Positions 1 to 8,043 of a stretch of 59,233 nt of DNA are shown in pieces. The notes beneath the pieces were generated by a model that saw only the letters and a list, made by a program, of their open reading frames with translations, was not told where the DNA came from and did not search any database. The number at the start of each line of letters is the position of its first letter. The first letter of the stretch is position 1. The position numbers and the translations under genes are program-made. The DNA comes from Sedimentisphaerales bacterium (GTDB taxonomy: Bacteria > Planctomycetota > Phycisphaerae > Sedimentisphaerales > Anaerobacaceae): contig JAFGCD010000024.1 of NCBI GenBank assembly GCA_016932835.1, forward strand, positions 1 through 59,233, in the 5' to 3' direction.

Positions 1-232
1 GCCGACTGAAGGAAATAACGGCTGAAGCCGACGGCTTCGACCGATTCCGCCATCCGGCGGACTGAAGTATATTTTGGAAAGTGAAAAGAAGTTGGCCACA
101 GAGGGCACAGAGAACACAGAGTATAGAATAAATACGAAGCACTCCCGTAGGGGACACCTTACGGCGGAAATTCGAAATCCGAAACAAATTCAAAATGTGA
201 ATGACGGAAACTACGGATAGATAAAGGCGAAT
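1..232. repeat. Repeat-rich non-coding segment upstream of pyrD
   Basis: No gene is seen here. The first 65 bases hold short inverted repeats: GAAGCC-GAC-GGCTTC near 25-39 and TCCGCC-AT-CCGGCGGA near 46-61. The words GACTGAAGG and GGACTGAAG begin and end this block. Near 95-120 lies a purine-rich run of ACAGAG words. From about 139 the segment carries an AT-rich word set (CGAAGCAC, GAAATTCGAAATCCGAAAC, AAATTCAAAATG) that recurs near 1190 and, on the opposite strand, near 58180. A small hairpin (CCGTA/TACGG, about 145-164) interrupts this copy. This is probably a dispersed intergenic repeat. Confidence 0.5.
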
Positions 233-1168
233 ATGGAAAATAGTGTGGATATTTCGGTTGAGTTTGCGGGGCTGCGGCTGTCGAATCCGGTTTTTACGGC
301 GTCTGGGACGTGCGGGTATGCGAAGGAACTCGGCGTCTTTATCGACATGAACCGGCTGGGCGGTTTTATTACCAAGAGCATCACAGCAGAGCCGAGAATG
401 GGGAATGCGACGCCTCGAATTGTGGAGACCGATTCAGGAATGCTCAACGCTATCGGGTTAGCGAATATCGGGGTCGAGAGATTCGTGCTGGAGAGGTTAG
501 GTGAACTGGCGGAGATGAAGGCTGCGGTTTTCGTTAACATTGCGGGGCAGACGGTCGAGGAATATGTGAAGTTGGCCGAGCGGCTTGCCGGTGAGGGGGC
601 GATTGCGGGGTTCGAGCTTAATATAAGCTGTCCGAACGTCAAGCAAGGCGGGATTACTTTCGGGACGGATCCGGGGCAGGTGCGGGAGATAACTTCGGCG
701 GTGAAGGCGGCATCGGGCGATAAGGCGCTGATGGTGAAGCTGACTCCGAGCGTTACGGATATTTCGGCGATAGCGCGAGCGGCTGTCGATGGCGGCGCCG
801 ACGCGTTGAGTCTGGTGAATACTTTTACGGCGATGGTGATCGATATCAAGACGCGGCGTCCGATTCTGGCGAATCGTACGGGGGGGCTTTCAGGGCCTGC
901 AATCAAGCCGATAGCGGTTTATATGGTGAACAAGGTTTACAGCGAGGTTGCGAAGGAACGGAAGATACCTATTCTGGGCATGGGCGGGATACGCAACGCA
1001 TCGGATGCGATTGAGTTCATTATTGCCGGGGCGAGCGCGGTCGCCGTGGGGACGGGGAGTTTCGTTCAGCCCGGTTGTACCGAGAGGATTGTCGATGGGA
1101 TCGGCAGGTACTGCTCCGAGAACGGGATCGCACATGTCGGAGAATTGGTGGGTTCGCTCGCAGTATGA
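233..1168 (+). CDS. pyrD: Dihydroorotate dehydrogenase, class 1B catalytic subunit
   Basis: PyrD oxidises dihydroorotate to orotate in pyrimidine synthesis in the cytoplasm. The 311 residues cover a full class 1 TIM barrel. Visible marks are the FMN-side ASGTCGYAKE segment near residue 23, the NISCPNV motif near residue 129 whose Cys is the catalytic base of class 1 enzymes, VKLTPSVTD, and the C-terminal phosphate-binding GMGGIRNASDAIEFI and GASAVAVGTG. There is no N-terminal membrane extension, so this is not class 2. Class 1B enzymes usually pair with PyrK; no pyrK is adjacent in the window. The ATG at 233 follows a weak AAAGG. The gene before it is outside the window. Confidence 0.93.
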   Translation: MENSVDISVEFAGLRLSNPVFTASGTCGYAKELGVFIDMNRLGGFITKSITAEPRMGNATPRIVETDSGMLNAIGLANIGVERFVLERLGELAEMKAAVFVNIAGQTVEEYVKLAERLAGEGAIAGFELNISCPNVKQGGITFGTDPGQVREITSAVKAASGDKALMVKLTPSVTDISAIARAAVDGGADALSLVNTFTAMVIDIKTRRPILANRTGGLSGPAIKPIAVYMVNKVYSEVAKERKIPILGMGGIRNASDAIEFIIAGASAVAVGTGSFVQPGCTERIVDGIGRYCSENGIAHVGELVGSLAV

Positions 1169-1187
1169 CGGTGGGCAGTGCCCAGCC

Positions 1188-1246
1188 TAGGGCTCGAAAT
1201 TCGAAACAAGTCCAAATCGCTAATGAATGAATGACCAAAAGATTCG
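1188..1246 (+). repeat. Second copy of the dispersed AT-rich intergenic repeat
   Basis: Between pyrD and the lyase gene the words CGAAATTCGAAAC, AAGTCCAAATCGC and AATGAATGACCAAAA follow each other as in the copy at 160-210 (GAAATTCGAAATCCGAAAC, AAATTCAAAATG, TGAATGACGGAAA). The match is approximate and judged by eye. Confidence 0.45.
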
Positions 1247-1257
1247 GGGTTGGAATC

Positions 1258-3663
1258 ATGGGCAAGCGAGAACAAAATTGTCTTGGCAGTCTGGTGTGTG
1301 TTCTATTTGCAGTTGTTGCGGTTTGCGTTGGGGTTTTTGGAGGAGCGAGCCGCGGACAGTTGAGGCTTGACGAGCGCGAGCCGGTCGCGGAAGAATGGGG
1401 TTACCGCCCTGCCGACGATTCAGAGTCGAGGGTTAATCCTCCGAGTTTCAGTTGGCGGCCTGCGAAGGGATTGACTTGGGAGGTCGAGGTTTCAGCGGAT
1501 GGAGAATTCGAGAAGGTCGAGTATCGGCGGAGCGGGATCGAATTCAACGTGCACTGTCCGGATGCGGTTTTGAAGGGCGGCGAGTATTTCTGGCGTTATC
1601 GGGGCAAGGACGGCAAGGGAGAATATACGAATTGGAGCAAGGTGCGGCGGTTCAGGATCGGGGATGATGCGAAGGCGATGGCTATGCCGAGGCGTGCGGA
1701 GCTGCTCGGGCGAATACCGAAGAGCCATCCGCGTCTTTTTATGCGTCCTGAGAACGTTGGTCGGCTGCGGGAGCTTGCGAGGGGCAAGATGAAGGAGGAA
1801 TACGAGCGTTTAGTGCGGCAGTGCGAGAGGCTGATGTCGAACCGCCCCGCCACTGCCGAGCCGGCGAAGTATCCTGCGGGTATGGCGAGCGGCAGCGATC
1901 CGTGGCGTGAGATATGGTGGGGGAACCGGGAGTACACGATCAAGGCGCTTAACGGCGCGGCGACGCTTGCTTTTACGCGTCTTCTCGGCGGGCCTGAGAA
2001 GTACGGGGTGGAGGCGAAACGGATACTGATGGAGTGCGCGAAATGGGACCCGAAGGGCAGCACGGGGTATCGATACAACGACGAGGCTGGGATGCCTTAC
2101 GCTTACTATTTTTCTCGAACTTATACTTTTGTGAACGATCTTTTGAGCGACGAGGAGAAGGCGATTTGCAGGCGGGTGATGAAGGTTCGCGGGGATGAGA
2201 TGTACGGACATCTTCATCCTCGTCACCTGTGGCGGCCTTATTCGAGTCACTCGAACCGGGCGTGGCATTTCCTGGGCGAGGTCGGGATTGCGTTTATGGG
2301 CGAGGTCGAGGGTGCGGAGGATTGGGTGTGGTTTGCGATGAACGTTTTTTATAACGTTTATCCGGTGTGGAGCGACGATGACGGGGGCTGGCATGAAGGG
2401 ACATCCTATTGGGCGAGCTACCTGGATCGTTTTTCGTGGTGGGCTGATGTGATGCGCGAGGCGATGGGCGTGAATGCGTATGAGAAGCCGTTTTTCTCGA
2501 AGGTTGGGTATTATGCGATGTACCTTATGCCGCCCGGGAAGGTCGGGGGCGGGTTCGGGGACTTGACCGCGAAGCGGACTTCGGAACGGAATGTTTCGCT
2601 TATGAGCACTTTTGCGTCGCAGGCAAGGAACGGTCACTGGCAGTGGTACGCTGAGTCGCTTGGCGGGCCTGCGCAGGCGGACGGGTACATAGGTTTTATT
2701 CGGGGGGCCCTGCCGGAAGTGGAAGCGGTTGCGCCGAGCGATTTGCCGAGTTCGCGGCTTTTCGCGGGGACGGGGCAGGCGTACCTGAATACGAACATAA
2801 CCGATGCGAAGCAGAGCGTTCAGGTTGTTTTCAAGTCGAGCCCGTTCGGGACACAGTCTCACGGTTACGAGGCGAACAATTCGTTTTTGCTGTGGGCCTA
2901 TGGCGAGCGGCTGCTGATTCGGTCGGGGTATCGTGACAGCTACGGCAGCGAACACCATAAGAAGTGGATGTGGAGTACGCGGTCGGTGAACAATATTACG
3001 GTTAACGGCGGCGGGCAGGGTCGGCGAACGGCGGGGGCGAGGGGGGAAATCACCGCGTTCAAGACGACACCGACGGCGGATATCGTAGTGGGCGAGGCGG
3101 GCTCGGCTTATGAAGCGCCGCTGGAGCGATTTACGCGGGCAATTATCTTCGTCAAGCCTGATTTGGTCGTGGTGTTCGACCGGCTGGCAGCGAAGGAGGC
3201 TTCGACTTTCGAGTATTGGCTGCACGCAGTCAATAAGATTTCGGTGGAGAGTCAACATGATATTCGCGTCCGGAGCGGGGATGTCGCGTGCGATGTGGAT
3301 TTTCTTGCGCCGGAGGGTTTGCATTTCGAGCAGACGGATCAATACGATCCGAATCCGCGGCCTCGAATCAAGCTGCGTGAATGGCATCTTACGGGGACGA
3401 CGGGCGACAAGCAAAGAAGTGCGGAGTTCGTGACGCTGTACCGTCCGTGTCGCGTTAACGATGCGGCTGCGGCGAAGGCGACATTGGAGAAGGTCGAGGG
3501 CGGGTATATCCTGAAGGCGGGGTTGGCGGACGGCGAGGCGACGGTGATTCTGCCGTGCAACGATGATGCGCGTATCACAGCCGGGGAGTTGGTGAGCAAG
3601 GGGGCGATTGTCTGCGGGGTGCGGCGCGGGGGAGGACAGGAGATAGTGGGGCTCGAAGATTAA
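1258..3663 (+). CDS. Secreted heparinase II/III-like protein (DUF4962 type), putative polysaccharide lyase
   Basis: This 801-residue protein resembles heparinase II/III lyases, which cleave uronic-acid polysaccharides by beta-elimination. I prefer the ATG at 1258 over the in-frame ATG at 1231 because MGKREQN followed by a hydrophobic stretch makes a normal signal peptide. The N-terminal part (about 30-150) looks like an FN3-type domain with WRPAKG and FWRYRGKDG. The middle is an alpha-barrel (HPRLFMRPENV, then HSNRAWHFLGE and WHEGTSYW). The C-terminal beta-sandwich carries SHGYEANNSFLLW and HHKKWMW, where family members place catalytic His and Tyr residues. The substrate cannot be read from sequence. 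A repeat-like AT-rich segment lies just upstream. It probably acts in the periplasm or outside the cell. Confidence 0.8.
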   Translation: MGKREQNCLGSLVCVLFAVVAVCVGVFGGASRGQLRLDEREPVAEEWGYRPADDSESRVNPPSFSWRPAKGLTWEVEVSADGEFEKVEYRRSGIEFNVHCPDAVLKGGEYFWRYRGKDGKGEYTNWSKVRRFRIGDDAKAMAMPRRAELLGRIPKSHPRLFMRPENVGRLRELARGKMKEEYERLVRQCERLMSNRPATAEPAKYPAGMASGSDPWREIWWGNREYTIKALNGAATLAFTRLLGGPEKYGVEAKRILMECAKWDPKGSTGYRYNDEAGMPYAYYFSRTYTFVNDLLSDEEKAICRRVMKVRGDEMYGHLHPRHLWRPYSSHSNRAWHFLGEVGIAFMGEVEGAEDWVWFAMNVFYNVYPVWSDDDGGWHEGTSYWASYLDRFSWWADVMREAMGVNAYEKPFFSKVGYYAMYLMPPGKVGGGFGDLTAKRTSERNVSLMSTFASQARNGHWQWYAESLGGPAQADGYIGFIRGALPEVEAVAPSDLPSSRLFAGTGQAYLNTNITDAKQSVQVVFKSSPFGTQSHGYEANNSFLLWAYGERLLIRSGYRDSYGSEHHKKWMWSTRSVNNITVNGGGQGRRTAGARGEITAFKTTPTADIVVGEAGSAYEAPLERFTRAIIFVKPDLVVVFDRLAAKEASTFEYWLHAVNKISVESQHDIRVRSGDVACDVDFLAPEGLHFEQTDQYDPNPRPRIKLREWHLTGTTGDKQRSAEFVTLYRPCRVNDAAAAKATLEKVEGGYILKAGLADGEATVILPCNDDARITAGELVSKGAIVCGVRRGGGQEIVGLED

Positions 3664-3721
3664 TCCCAGATCGGCGCGAGTGCAGACTTGCGCGGGCGAT
3701 GAAAATGGGGCGGAGGGCTTC

Positions 3722-3750
3722 TTGACTGGGGGAGGCGATTCGGTTATGTT
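3722..3750 (+). promoter_or_regulatory. Promoter for the URO-D/oxidoreductase operon
   Basis: TTGACT at 3722-3727 and TATGTT at 3745-3750 are separated by 17 bases, a near-consensus sigma-70-type promoter. Transcription would start about 60 bases before the ATG at 3816. Confidence 0.6.
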
Positions 3751-3815
3751 TGGAGGGGTGTTTGTCGTGAATTCCAGTTTTAAGCAGAAGGATACGCATA
3801 CAGGAACTCGATAAT

Positions 3816-5012
3816 ATGGCGAAGGACATGGAGCAGTTGTATCAGGAACGAATGAAGCGGTATGTTACGGCGATGCGGAACGGGAAGCCTGACATGATTC
3901 CGATTCGTCCGTTCGTGGCGGAGTTCACGGCGAAGTACGCCGGCTACACGTGCCAGGAAGTTACGCACGATTACGAGAAGGCTTTTTTGGCGGCTCGGAA
4001 GTGCGCGGCGGATTTCGACTGGGATGCCGTTGTGGGGAATATGGTTTACGTGTGGACGGGCCTGACGGAGGCAATCGGGATGAAATACTATGCGGTTCCG
4101 GGGATTCACGTTCCGGCAGAGACTGGTTTTCAGTATCGCGAGCCTTCGGAGGAGAACGCGTTCATGAAGCCGGAGGAATACGATGCGTTGATCGAAGACC
4201 CGACTGGTTTTCTATTCAATATCTGGCTCCCTCGGGTATCGCGTGACGTCGCTGAGATCGGCGGGGCTTCGACGATGCGCAACAATCTTTCGTTTCTCAA
4301 GGGCGGGATGGCGATGCTGAGCTACTTCAACGCGTTCGGGACGCAGGCGGCCCGGCTGCGAAAGGAGTCTGGGACGGTCTCGGCGATATCGGGGATACTA
4401 AAGGCCCCGCTCGATATAATCGCCGACAAGATGCGCGGTTATCTGGGTTTGGTTACGGATCTGCTGGAACGGCCGAAGAAGGTTAAGGCTGCGTGCGAGG
4501 CGCTGATGCCTCACCTGACACACGTTGCGCTGTCGGGGGCCGATCCGGAGAAGAATGTCCCCATCGGTTTCTGGATGCATCGCGGGGGCGTTCCGTTCGT
4601 GACGATGGAGCATTTTCGGAATTTTTACTGGGCGACGCTGAAGCCGATCATCGAAGAGATATGGTCTCACGGCCACCAGGTTCTCTTTTATGCAGAGGGC
4701 AACTGGGGTCCTCACCTGGAGTCTTTTGGGGAGCTTCCCGCAGGTTCGATAGTCTATCACGTTGACAAGGGTGACATTTTCGAGACTCACAGTAAGATAG
4801 GCGGGAAGTTCTGCCTGAGCGGGGGCATTCCCAATACGCTGCTGAGCTTCGGGACGGCTGATGAGGTTCGGCGGTGCTGTAAGAAGATTGTCGAGGAGGT
4901 GGCGTGCGACGGGGGCTATATCGCCGATGCCGAGGCGATTATGCAGAACGATACGAAGGAAGAAAACCTGCGGGCGATGACGGATTATATTCGCGAACAC
5001 GGGGTTTATTGA
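3816..5012 (+). CDS. Uroporphyrinogen-decarboxylase-fold protein (MtaA/URO-D superfamily)
   Basis: The 398 residues fit the URO-D superfamily, which holds haem-pathway decarboxylases and cobamide-dependent methyltransferase subunits. Family-like features are the N-terminal RMKRYVTAMRNGKPDMIPIRPF, the central YLGLVTDLLERPKKV, and the C-terminal FCLSGGIPNTLL followed by the KIVEEVACDGGYI helix. The HxCG zinc motif typical of MtaA-type methyltransferases is not seen at the expected strand; the sequence there reads FYAEGNWGP. The gene is therefore unlikely to be HemE, and a methyltransferase role is uncertain. It is the first gene after a strong promoter and precedes Tat-exported oxidoreductases, which suggests a part in metabolism of a plant- or algal-derived sugar or methoxyl compound (inference). 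Confidence 0.75.
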   Translation: MAKDMEQLYQERMKRYVTAMRNGKPDMIPIRPFVAEFTAKYAGYTCQEVTHDYEKAFLAARKCAADFDWDAVVGNMVYVWTGLTEAIGMKYYAVPGIHVPAETGFQYREPSEENAFMKPEEYDALIEDPTGFLFNIWLPRVSRDVAEIGGASTMRNNLSFLKGGMAMLSYFNAFGTQAARLRKESGTVSAISGILKAPLDIIADKMRGYLGLVTDLLERPKKVKAACEALMPHLTHVALSGADPEKNVPIGFWMHRGGVPFVTMEHFRNFYWATLKPIIEEIWSHGHQVLFYAEGNWGPHLESFGELPAGSIVYHVDKGDIFETHSKIGGKFCLSGGIPNTLLSFGTADEVRRCCKKIVEEVACDGGYIADAEAIMQNDTKEENLRAMTDYIREHGVY

Positions 5013-5048
5013 TTTTCGGGCTTTTGAGCCCGGTTGGAGACAAAAAGT

Positions 5049-5219
5049 ATGGCTGAAAAGAAGAAGACGATAAGGGAGCCTGGAGTTTGTATTCCCTGGG
5101 AGGAGAAGGTTAAGGATCTGCCGGAGATTTCCGGAGACAAAGACCTGCTAAAACAGAAGTGGGAAGACATCGACGGGCTGGGTTACGTCTATATCTGGCA
5201 GTGCCTTCTTTCTTTCTGA
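5049..5219 (+). CDS. Small 56-residue protein of unknown function
   Basis: A compact ORF starts at an ATG (5049) eight bases after a GGAGA ribosome binding site; an upstream in-frame TTG at 5034 overlaps that site and is rejected. The protein is soluble, rich in Lys/Glu at the N-terminus, contains GVCIPWEEKVKDL and ends in YVYIWQCLLSF. I do not recognise it. Its close spacing (36 bases after the URO-D gene, 51 before the oxidoreductase) and good ribosome binding site support translation as an operon member. It could be a small partner subunit of a neighbouring enzyme. Confidence 0.55.
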   Translation: MAEKKKTIREPGVCIPWEEKVKDLPEISGDKDLLKQKWEDIDGLGYVYIWQCLLSF

Positions 5220-5270
5220 GAGGCATTGCGGGTGAAGTTCGAAGTTTTAGTTTTGCCGGAGAAAAGTGCT

Positions 5271-6632
5271 ATGATCGGTAAACAGCGTATTACAAGGCGA
5301 GGATTTCTGCGAAAGGCTGCATTTGGTCTCGGGGGTGCTGTTGCGTTTCCTTATGTTGCGGATTCGGCGGCGTTGGGCAAATCGGGGGGAGTGTCGGCGA
5401 GCAACCGCATCGTCATGGGCTGTATCGGGGTCGGGAACCAGGGGACCAACGATATGCGCGGGTTCCTCGGGGACGAGCGTGTTCAGGTGGTGGCGGTGTG
5501 CGACGTCAACCGGGAGGGGCCGGGCTACTGGAACGGCGGCATAGCCGGTCGCGAGCCGGGCAGGCGAATAGTGGAATCGCATTACGCCAAGCAGAAGGCT
5601 TCGGGGACGTACAAGGGATGTGCGGCTTACGAAGATTTTCGGGATTTGATAGCGCGTGACGATGTGGATGCCCTGTTGATCGCGCTGCCGGACCACTGGC
5701 ATTCGATACCGGTTATCATGGCGGCTCGCGCGGGGAAGGATATTTACGGAGAGAAGCCGCTGTCGCTGACGATCTCAGAGGGGCGTTCGATGAGCGATGC
5801 GGTGAATCGGTACGGGCGAATATTCCAGACGGGGAGCCAGCAGCGTTCGGACCAGAATTTTCGTCGTGCCTGCGAGCTGGTTCGGAACGGCCGAATAGGC
5901 AAGCTGCATACGGTTCGGTGCGGATTGCCCGGCGGGACGCCTGATATATCGAAGTTCGGCGGCAGGCAGAAGCCGGAGGCTGTTCCCGAGGGGTTCAATT
6001 ACGATATGTGGCTTGGGCCTGCGCCTTATGCGCCGTACTGCCCCGCCCGATGTCACGTCAATTTCCGGTGGATACTGGATTATTCGGGGGGGCAGGTGAC
6101 CGACTGGGGCGGGCATCATCCGGACTGCGCGCAGTGGGGGATGGGGACGGAGGATACGGGTCCGGTGGAAATAAAAAACGTCAAGGGGACGTTCGCAGCG
6201 GACGGGCTCTATGACACGGCCAGTGAATACTATTTCGAGTGCATATACGCCAACGGGGTGAAGCTGATAGTCTCTAATCGGGAGCGCGGCGGGGTGACTT
6301 TCGAGGGGAGCGATGGCCGGGTATGGGCGAATCGGGGCCAGCATGATGCCGAGCCGAAGTCGATACTGGAGAGCACAATCGGGCCCAACGAGACTCACCT
6401 GTATCGCAGCGACAACCATTTTCGCAACTTCATCGACTGCGTAATATCTCGCAAGGCGCCGGCGGCTCCTATCGAGACTGCGCATCGCTCGATTACTATC
6501 AGTCATCTGGGTAATATCGCGATGCGGCTGGGCCGCGATTTGAAATGGGACCCCGCGGTCGAACGATTCGTGGGCGACGCTGAGGCGGACAGGATGCTGG
6601 TTCGGGGGATGCGAGGCCCGTGGCATTTGTAG
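5271..6632 (+). CDS. Tat-exported Gfo/Idh/MocA family oxidoreductase
   Basis: A 453-residue NAD(P)-dependent oxidoreductase of the glucose-fructose oxidoreductase/inositol dehydrogenase family. The start at 5271 is chosen because GGAGAAAAG sits just before it and it gives a clean Tat signal, ITRRGFLRKAAFGLGGA. The Rossmann domain begins at MGCIGVGNQG and VVAVCDVN. EKPLSL near residue 165 carries the Lys-Pro pair typical of the family, and GGQVTDWGGHHPD carries the Asp/His pair of the active site. Export implies that cofactor is bound tightly and carried through Tat, as in Zymomonas GFOR (established for that enzyme, inferred here). It is clearly paralogous to the next gene, with the same C-terminal GPWHL/SPWHL ending. 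The likely role is oxidation of a sugar to a keto-sugar in the periplasm. Confidence 0.88.
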   Translation: MIGKQRITRRGFLRKAAFGLGGAVAFPYVADSAALGKSGGVSASNRIVMGCIGVGNQGTNDMRGFLGDERVQVVAVCDVNREGPGYWNGGIAGREPGRRIVESHYAKQKASGTYKGCAAYEDFRDLIARDDVDALLIALPDHWHSIPVIMAARAGKDIYGEKPLSLTISEGRSMSDAVNRYGRIFQTGSQQRSDQNFRRACELVRNGRIGKLHTVRCGLPGGTPDISKFGGRQKPEAVPEGFNYDMWLGPAPYAPYCPARCHVNFRWILDYSGGQVTDWGGHHPDCAQWGMGTEDTGPVEIKNVKGTFAADGLYDTASEYYFECIYANGVKLIVSNRERGGVTFEGSDGRVWANRGQHDAEPKSILESTIGPNETHLYRSDNHFRNFIDCVISRKAPAAPIETAHRSITISHLGNIAMRLGRDLKWDPAVERFVGDAEADRMLVRGMRGPWHL

Positions 6633-6703
6633 GGTTTTGAGCACGGTCAGGCAGAATATCAACATCGAACGGCAAACAAAGGTTTTGATTAACGGCGGTT
6701 ACT

Positions 6704-8005
6704 ATGAATTCAAGGAGCATTGATCGGCGAGTTTTTTTGAAGAAGGCGGCGGGCATTTCGGCTGCTGCGATAGGCTTTCCTTATTTGGTGAGTTCATCGG
6801 CTTTGGGTAATGCGGGGAGCGTTGCGGCGAGCAACAGGATTGCGATGGGTTTTATCGGGGTCGGCAGCCACGGCACGGCGATGAATCTTAAGACGTTTCT
6901 CGGCCAGGGTGACGCGCAGGCTGTCGCTGTGTGCGACGTTGATCCGAATTACGTTGAGCGTGCTCGGAATCTGGTTAATGAAAAAAACGGGAACAAAGAC
7001 TGCGCGACTTACAAGGACTTTCGTGAGGTGCTGGCGCGGAGTGATATCGATGCGGTTATGATTTCGACTCCCGACCACTGGCACGTTCCGATGTCTCTTG
7101 CGGCGCTTCGCGCGGGCAAAGACGTTGAGTGCGAGAAGCCCACTCTGACGGTTCGTGAGGGTCGGATTCTTGTTGAGACTGTTGAGCGTTACGGGCGGGT
7201 ATTTCAGTGGTCCACGGAGGACCGTTCGGTTTATGAGTACCACCGTATGTGCGAGCTGGTTCGCAACGGACGAATCGGGAAGGTTCATACGATTCGCGTT
7301 GAGCTTCCGAGCGGGCCGGGCAATCCGGGCCATAATAAGCCGATGCCTGTTCCTAAAGGTTTCGATTACGATATGTGGCTTGGTCCGGCGCCTGTCGTTC
7401 CTTATACGGGGCCGGATCAACTGCCTTATCAATGGCGCTGGATACTTGATTATTCGGGCGGCCAGTTGAGCGACTGGGGGGCGCATCTTCTTGACGGGGC
7501 GCAGTGGGGCAATAACAGCGAACACACCGGGCCTGTCGAGGTGGAGGGAAAAGGCGTTTTCTGCGAGGGCGGATTGTATAATACCGCCAAGGAATATCAT
7601 ATCGAATACAAGTACGCCGACGGGGTTCGGCTTATCGTGAAATCCGGGAATCCGAGTCTTCGATTCGATGGCAGCGATGGGTGGATCGGGGACGTCGGCT
7701 GGCGGGCGCCGCTGGAGGCTGAGCCGAAGTCGATTCTGGAATCGAAGATCGGGCCGGAAGAGATTCATCTTTATACTTGTGCGGGCGGCGAGCAGCGAAA
7801 CTTCTTGGATTGCGTGAAGTCGCGGAAGGCGTGCTATTTCCCGCCGGAGATCGGGCAGCGGTGTTTCACAATCGCGCATATCGGGAATATCTCGATGCTG
7901 CTGGGACGAAAGCTGAAGTGGAATCCGGAACGGGAAGAATTCGTTAACGACGACGAGGCGAACCGGATGCTTTCGCGGTCGATGCGAAGTCCGTGGCATC
8001 TGTAA
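6704..8005 (+). CDS. Tat-exported Gfo/Idh/MocA family oxidoreductase (paralogue)
   Basis: This 433-residue protein repeats the architecture of the preceding gene: Tat signal SIDRRVFLKKAAGISAAA, Rossmann motif MGFIGVGSHG with VAVCDVD, the EKPTL motif, and GGQLSDWGAHLLD for the active-site Asp and His. The C-terminus ends RSPWHL, close to the RGPWHL of its neighbour, so the pair arose by tandem duplication. Only 38 bases separate it from the DUF1080-barrel fusion downstream. The two oxidoreductases may act on different hydroxyls or different sugars; the sequence does not show which. Confidence 0.88.
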   Translation: MNSRSIDRRVFLKKAAGISAAAIGFPYLVSSSALGNAGSVAASNRIAMGFIGVGSHGTAMNLKTFLGQGDAQAVAVCDVDPNYVERARNLVNEKNGNKDCATYKDFREVLARSDIDAVMISTPDHWHVPMSLAALRAGKDVECEKPTLTVREGRILVETVERYGRVFQWSTEDRSVYEYHRMCELVRNGRIGKVHTIRVELPSGPGNPGHNKPMPVPKGFDYDMWLGPAPVVPYTGPDQLPYQWRWILDYSGGQLSDWGAHLLDGAQWGNNSEHTGPVEVEGKGVFCEGGLYNTAKEYHIEYKYADGVRLIVKSGNPSLRFDGSDGWIGDVGWRAPLEAEPKSILESKIGPEEIHLYTCAGGEQRNFLDCVKSRKACYFPPEIGQRCFTIAHIGNISMLLGRKLKWNPEREEFVNDDEANRMLSRSMRSPWHL

Positions 8006-8043
8006 GAATTGATTCGTGGCGACATATTTTCGGGGAATATAAA

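Noticed and set aside
1810..3414. 534-residue open frame on the minus strand opposite the heparinase-like gene
   Set aside because: It is a shadow of the GC-rich plus-strand gene: no signal or domain, arginine/proline-rich composition, and the plus frame has clear family motifs.
6794..7999. 401-residue open frame opposite the second Gfo/Idh gene
   Set aside because: Antisense shadow with no ribosome binding site and atypical composition.
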